Below are positions 6,409-9,294 of a stretch of DNA of 9,294 nt, piece by piece. The notes beneath the pieces are model-generated. The model searched no databases and was not told where the DNA came from. It worked only from the letters and a program-made list of their open reading frames with translations. Within the stretch, counting starts at the first letter, position 1. Each line of letters begins with the position of its first letter. The position numbers and the translations under genes were made by a program. The DNA comes from an uncultured Terriglobales bacterium (GTDB lineage: Bacteria > Acidobacteriota > Terriglobia > Terriglobales > Acidobacteriaceae): contig CATPBY010000305.1 in assembly GCA_955652845.1 (NCBI GenBank), positions 1-9,294 of the forward strand, in the 5' to 3' direction.

Positions 6409-8954
6409 GGCTTTAGAGCTGCTTGTGTCTCGGCAGGCGAGGCGAGGACAATATGGGGTTCGCTCACGGTGCCGGTTACGCTAAACCCAGACGCACCGTC
6501 CCGGGTCAGTTTTAAATTCAGAATCCGCCCAACAGAAGCAGTACCGTTTACCTGGTAGATATTGCCCGGAGTCTCCAGTTTGCCTTCCTGAATCTTGAAC
6601 CTGCCTTCGTCGAGCAACAGGCGTCCCACGAAGCGCTCCATGCGCAGCGGGCTTGCGCTACCCAGAGCAATATGAGGAAGCGAACCGTCGCGTGCATCAA
6701 GCTGCAGACTGGCAGTCGCGCTTGAAAGGATTTCCTCCGAGCTTAAACCTGCCAGGGTGACGTGGTACGTCGCAGTCGCTGTACCGGTGATCCAGCTGTC
6801 CTGCATAAAATCGGCCAATTTTCCCAGGGAAATCCCTTGCAAGGTGCCGCTGCCGCTGTATTGCGGTGGCTTGGAAGTAAAATCCGCGTTCCACTCGCCA
6901 ATCTGTTGGCCGCCTAGTAAGTCTGCGCGCAGATCCGCAAGCCGCAATTTCCCATTCTCCAGTTCGGCATTCGCGGAAAAGCTGCTGACGACAAGCTTGT
7001 GAATAACCAGCCGGTTAGCACTCAGTCTTCCGGTGGCGTGCAGCCTGGCAAGAACCGGACTGGCCGACTGCTCGGAGGAACTCAGAAAGTGATACCAAGG
7101 TTGCTTCCTGAAATGGGGACTGAGGAGCTCATTCAATGAATCTGTGGCAATTTCCTCCGCGTGCAGATTAAAACGGACTGGACACGTCACGGGTTCGGTG
7201 CAGTGTCGGGGAAGCAGTACCGAACCGCTCCATGAACTGTCGGCAACAATCGCTGCGACGTTCTGAACCTTGATGTCATCCTGGGTCAGGTGAAGATCGG
7301 CGGACGAAATTACCACGGGGGAGTTCAATCCGCGGAGTTCGCTTCGCACCGACTGAAGTCGCACCGTTCCCGTGGCCTTGGGCGCAGTGAATCCCGACCA
7401 TTCCCCTTCGAGTTGCAGATCGAGTCGGGCCAGGCCATCCGCGGTAAATGAAGAGCCGGGCGATCCCAAGGTGTCCGCCGCATGGAACAGCCGCTGAATC
7501 TGCGCGTCTCCCTGGATCGATACGTTGTAACCAGAAGGAGCCAGCATTGCGCGCAGGGTAACGGGCGAGGACGCTCCCATTGCCAATGTAACCGGCCCAA
7601 TGTCGAGGAAAGCTTGCGAGGGCGCCGTTTCCGGTCTAAGTTTAGAGTGAACTGGGCGAGGCCGGCTTCGCTGTTCTTTCGCAACTTCCTTCGTATCCTG
7701 CGTCGGCGAAATCGCAAAAGGAATTCGGTCGAGGATTAAATCCGACTTGGCGAGCTTGGAGCGCATACGGAATCCGCGCGTGCCTCCCTCACCCTGCCAG
7801 ATTGCTCTCCCCCCTGCTTCACGACTGACTTTAATCTTGGCATCCATTGTGCCTGCGGTTACCAAGTCCGCAGGAATGTTTTTCTTGGCGTGACGTGCCA
7901 GTTCCACAACGGAATGCATGGGAACATTTCGAGCGATCAAAACCAAATCATAACTGGGATCGTTGAATTGGCCGGCGATCTTGCCGTTGACGCGGATCAG
8001 GGCGCTTCCCACCGGCGCTTGACACTCAAGTTTGGAAAGCTCATGGTCGACCGAACTGTAGTGCGCGCTGCAACGGCCCGTCAAACGCACAGGGCTTCCA
8101 TCTGCAATGTCATATCGCCGGAAGTCAAGGATGGCGGCATCCGCATTCACCATGAGGTTCTCAGGCGATCCGGACAGCGTGGACGACAGACTGAGCGATC
8201 CTCGCCAGCCTTTATCATTCCCATATGCCAGTTTAGTAACTTGTCCCAGTTGAGCTTGATCCCATTGCAGCGTGAACTGCAGCGGCATTTCACGCAAACT
8301 TGCGGCCCTCTGCCAGGACCCATTGACTTGGAGGATTCCGGTATCAGTGGGATTGAGGTCGGTGCGCATTGGTTGCGCCCTTAATCGAATTCCCCAGGCA
8401 TTTTCTGAAGCCTGCCAGATCGCGAATTCGGCGTCGGTCAGCGCGTACGGTTTTTTTTCTGTGCCAACCTTGATATTAATGCGACCGCGAACCGCTTCAA
8501 TGTACGGAAATGCGGGGCGACTTTCGGTCCTTGACTTGGCTGTAGGAGCGACCGGTACCTGAGCTGCCCTCAGTACGAGATTTTCAATATTCCAGTGCCC
8601 TTCGGGTTTGCGAACCAGGTTCAGGCTGGGCTCGGTCAGAATCAAATGAGAAACCTCGAGCCGTCCCCGAAACAACGAACTCAGCCGAAGCGCCGCGGTC
8701 ACATCCTGAGAACGAAGCAAGGGCTCGGCGCTGAAGCCAGGATCGTCGCGGATTACAAGGTTTTCCAGATCAAAACCCGGTGGCAGGAAACGCAGACTTA
8801 CAGAACCGACATCCACCTGTCTTCCCAGAGCCAGGCTCATAGAGCGAACAATGCGGGCTTTTAGTCTCTGCGCCCCTGGGCGCGCCACAAAAAGCGCGAG
8901 CAAGAGCGCGACCACCGCCACCATGTTGCCGCGTTTAGATCGAAAAAAGTTCAA
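6405..8954 (-). CDS. AsmA-family envelope protein
   Basis: This large protein has 849 residues and a TTG start. It has a basic N-terminus (RSKRG, 5-9), a single membrane anchor (about 11-26), then a long beta-rich periplasmic part. Residues about 28-130 fit the AsmA N-terminal region, with LGRQVDVGSVSLRFLPPGFD (43-62), FRGRLEVSHLILTEPSLNLV (95-114) and HWNIENLV. The stretch from about 640 to 840 fits the AsmA-like C-terminal region (NGKLRLADLRADLLGG, 667-682; LLLDEGRFKIQEGKLETPG, 779-797). AsmA-type proteins form long grooved structures and are implicated in phospholipid transport to the outer membrane. TTG is preferred over the ATG at residue 11 because it supplies the positive residues before the anchor, overlaps the signal peptidase stop as TTGA and follows GGGTGG (8964-8959). 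Four cysteines occur as two close pairs (295/311 and 585/591). Confidence 0.88.
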   Translation of the reverse strand: MNFFRSKRGNMVAVVALLLALFVARPGAQRLKARIVRSMSLALGRQVDVGSVSLRFLPPGFDLENLVIRDDPGFSAEPLLRSQDVTAALRLSSLFRGRLEVSHLILTEPSLNLVRKPEGHWNIENLVLRAAQVPVAPTAKSRTESRPAFPYIEAVRGRINIKVGTEKKPYALTDAEFAIWQASENAWGIRLRAQPMRTDLNPTDTGILQVNGSWQRAASLREMPLQFTLQWDQAQLGQVTKLAYGNDKGWRGSLSLSSTLSGSPENLMVNADAAILDFRRYDIADGSPVRLTGRCSAHYSSVDHELSKLECQAPVGSALIRVNGKIAGQFNDPSYDLVLIARNVPMHSVVELARHAKKNIPADLVTAGTMDAKIKVSREAGGRAIWQGEGGTRGFRMRSKLAKSDLILDRIPFAISPTQDTKEVAKEQRSRPRPVHSKLRPETAPSQAFLDIGPVTLAMGASSPVTLRAMLAPSGYNVSIQGDAQIQRLFHAADTLGSPGSSFTADGLARLDLQLEGEWSGFTAPKATGTVRLQSVRSELRGLNSPVVISSADLHLTQDDIKVQNVAAIVADSSWSGSVLLPRHCTEPVTCPVRFNLHAEEIATDSLNELLSPHFRKQPWYHFLSSSEQSASPVLARLHATGRLSANRLVIHKLVVSSFSANAELENGKLRLADLRADLLGGQQIGEWNADFTSKPPQYSGSGTLQGISLGKLADFMQDSWITGTATATYHVTLAGLSSEEILSSATASLQLDARDGSLPHIALGSASPLRMERFVGRLLLDEGRFKIQEGKLETPGNIYQVNGTASVGRILNLKLTRDGASGFSVTGTVSEPHIVLASPAETQAALKP

Positions 8955-9294
8955 CGCACCACCCGAAAGGTTCTACGCCACCGCGTTTCATCAAAGAAAT
9001 GAATCACTACATGGGCCAGAAACTTCAGCCGCTCACTTACCTCTTTCTGCAGGTACTGGTTGGGAGGCGTTTCGAATGACCAGTAAATGAACATAGGCCG
9101 CCCAATCACATTTTCTTGCGGAATAAAGCCCCAATAGCGGCTGTCATAGCTAACATCGCGATTGTCGCCCATAGCGAAATAACTATTGGAAGGGACCACC
9201 ACATCCCCGCCCTGGATATGCTGCGACAAGTTCAGTTGCCAGTCGGGGGTAACATTGTTGTAATCGGACGCCGGCACCGCGGGGAAGTTGTCAC
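8951..9294 (-). CDS. lepB: Type I signal peptidase, C-terminal part (start lies beyond the right edge)
   Basis: The frame is open to the right edge and gives 113 complete residues. MGDNRDVSYDSRYWGFIP is the conserved box E of S26 signal peptidases, followed by VIGRPMFIYWSF. The catalytic Ser and Lys lie upstream, outside the window. The enzyme removes signal peptides from exported proteins at the outer face of the inner membrane. A GTG at 9277 can be read as a start but is internal: the residues before it (DNFPA) continue the same frame and a real signal peptidase must include the upstream catalytic domain. After box E there is a roughly 40-residue tail ending in a basic RWRRTFRVVR segment, similar to what I recall of acidobacterial signal peptidases. 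The stop overlaps the AsmA start by 4 bp, so the promoter of this operon is off the window. Confidence 0.94.
   Translation of the reverse strand, partial: DNFPAVPASDYNNVTPDWQLNLSQHIQGGDVVVPSNSYFAMGDNRDVSYDSRYWGFIPQENVIGRPMFIYWSFETPPNQYLQKEVSERLKFLAHVVIHFFDETRWRRTFRVVR

Noticed and set aside
8922..8924. ATG at residue 11 as the start of the AsmA-family protein
   Set aside because: It would remove the basic residues before the membrane anchor and has no ribosome binding site; the TTG at 8954-8952 overlaps the upstream stop and is better placed. It remains a minor possibility.
8951..9277. Signal peptidase as a complete 108-residue protein starting at GTG 9277
   Set aside because: The same frame continues to the window edge and the catalytic Ser/Lys region is missing, so the GTG is an internal valine codon of a truncated gene.
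1..9294. CRISPR array, tRNA/rRNA, insertion sequence, toxin-antitoxin or phage-defence genes
   Set aside because: No regularly spaced repeats, no cloverleaf-like or rRNA segments, no transposase or integrase motifs and no defence-type domains were found; all sizeable open regions are explained by household, transport or envelope genes.

Overview
The window is about 9.3 kb of ordinary bacterial chromosome, moderately GC-rich and densely coded, with no sign of a phage, plasmid, insertion sequence, CRISPR array or RNA gene. The gene types suggest a soil-type member of the Acidobacteriota (class Terriglobia). They include a D-aminoacylase-like enzyme with a GFIDMLGQSE motif, an overlapping signal peptidase/AsmA set, and a signal peptidase tail ending in an RWRRTFR-type basic segment. 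This placement rests on remembered family resemblance, not on a search, and is only moderately secure.

Left part (1-1560, minus strand): an M50-type site-2 protease homologue whose C-terminus runs off the left edge. It is preceded, in transcription order, by a 270-residue left-handed beta-helix acyltransferase. The 142 bp between them holds what looks like a degenerate dispersed repeat with short inverted ends. A 109-bp divergent region (1561-1669) then separates this block from the plus-strand genes. It holds a perfect TATAAT box only 11 bp before the next start codon.

Middle part (1670-5770, plus strand): an agmatinase-family ureohydrolase, a 12-helix APC-superfamily amino acid/amine permease, and an exported amidohydrolase of the N-acyl-D-amino-acid deacylase type. 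The three genes are co-directional with gaps of 43 and 89 bp. They could form a scavenging route: deacylate outside the cytoplasm, import the amine or amino acid, then hydrolyse the guanidino group inside. The substrate is not evident from sequence. The deacylase lacks the usual HxH metal motif and the bridging cysteine of the classical enzymes.

Right part (5815-9294, minus strand, convergent with the middle part): the C-terminal part of a type I signal peptidase, a large AsmA-family protein, and a small exported protein of unknown function. Each stop codon overlaps the next start by 4 bp (TTGA, then ATGA), so the three are almost certainly one translationally coupled operon for cell-envelope work.

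I see no clearly new biological system. The points most worth a second look are the remodelled metal site of the deacylase, the three-gene scavenging hypothesis, the possible partnership between the AsmA protein and the small exported protein, and an 11-bp tandem duplication that appears to have rewritten the end of the permease.
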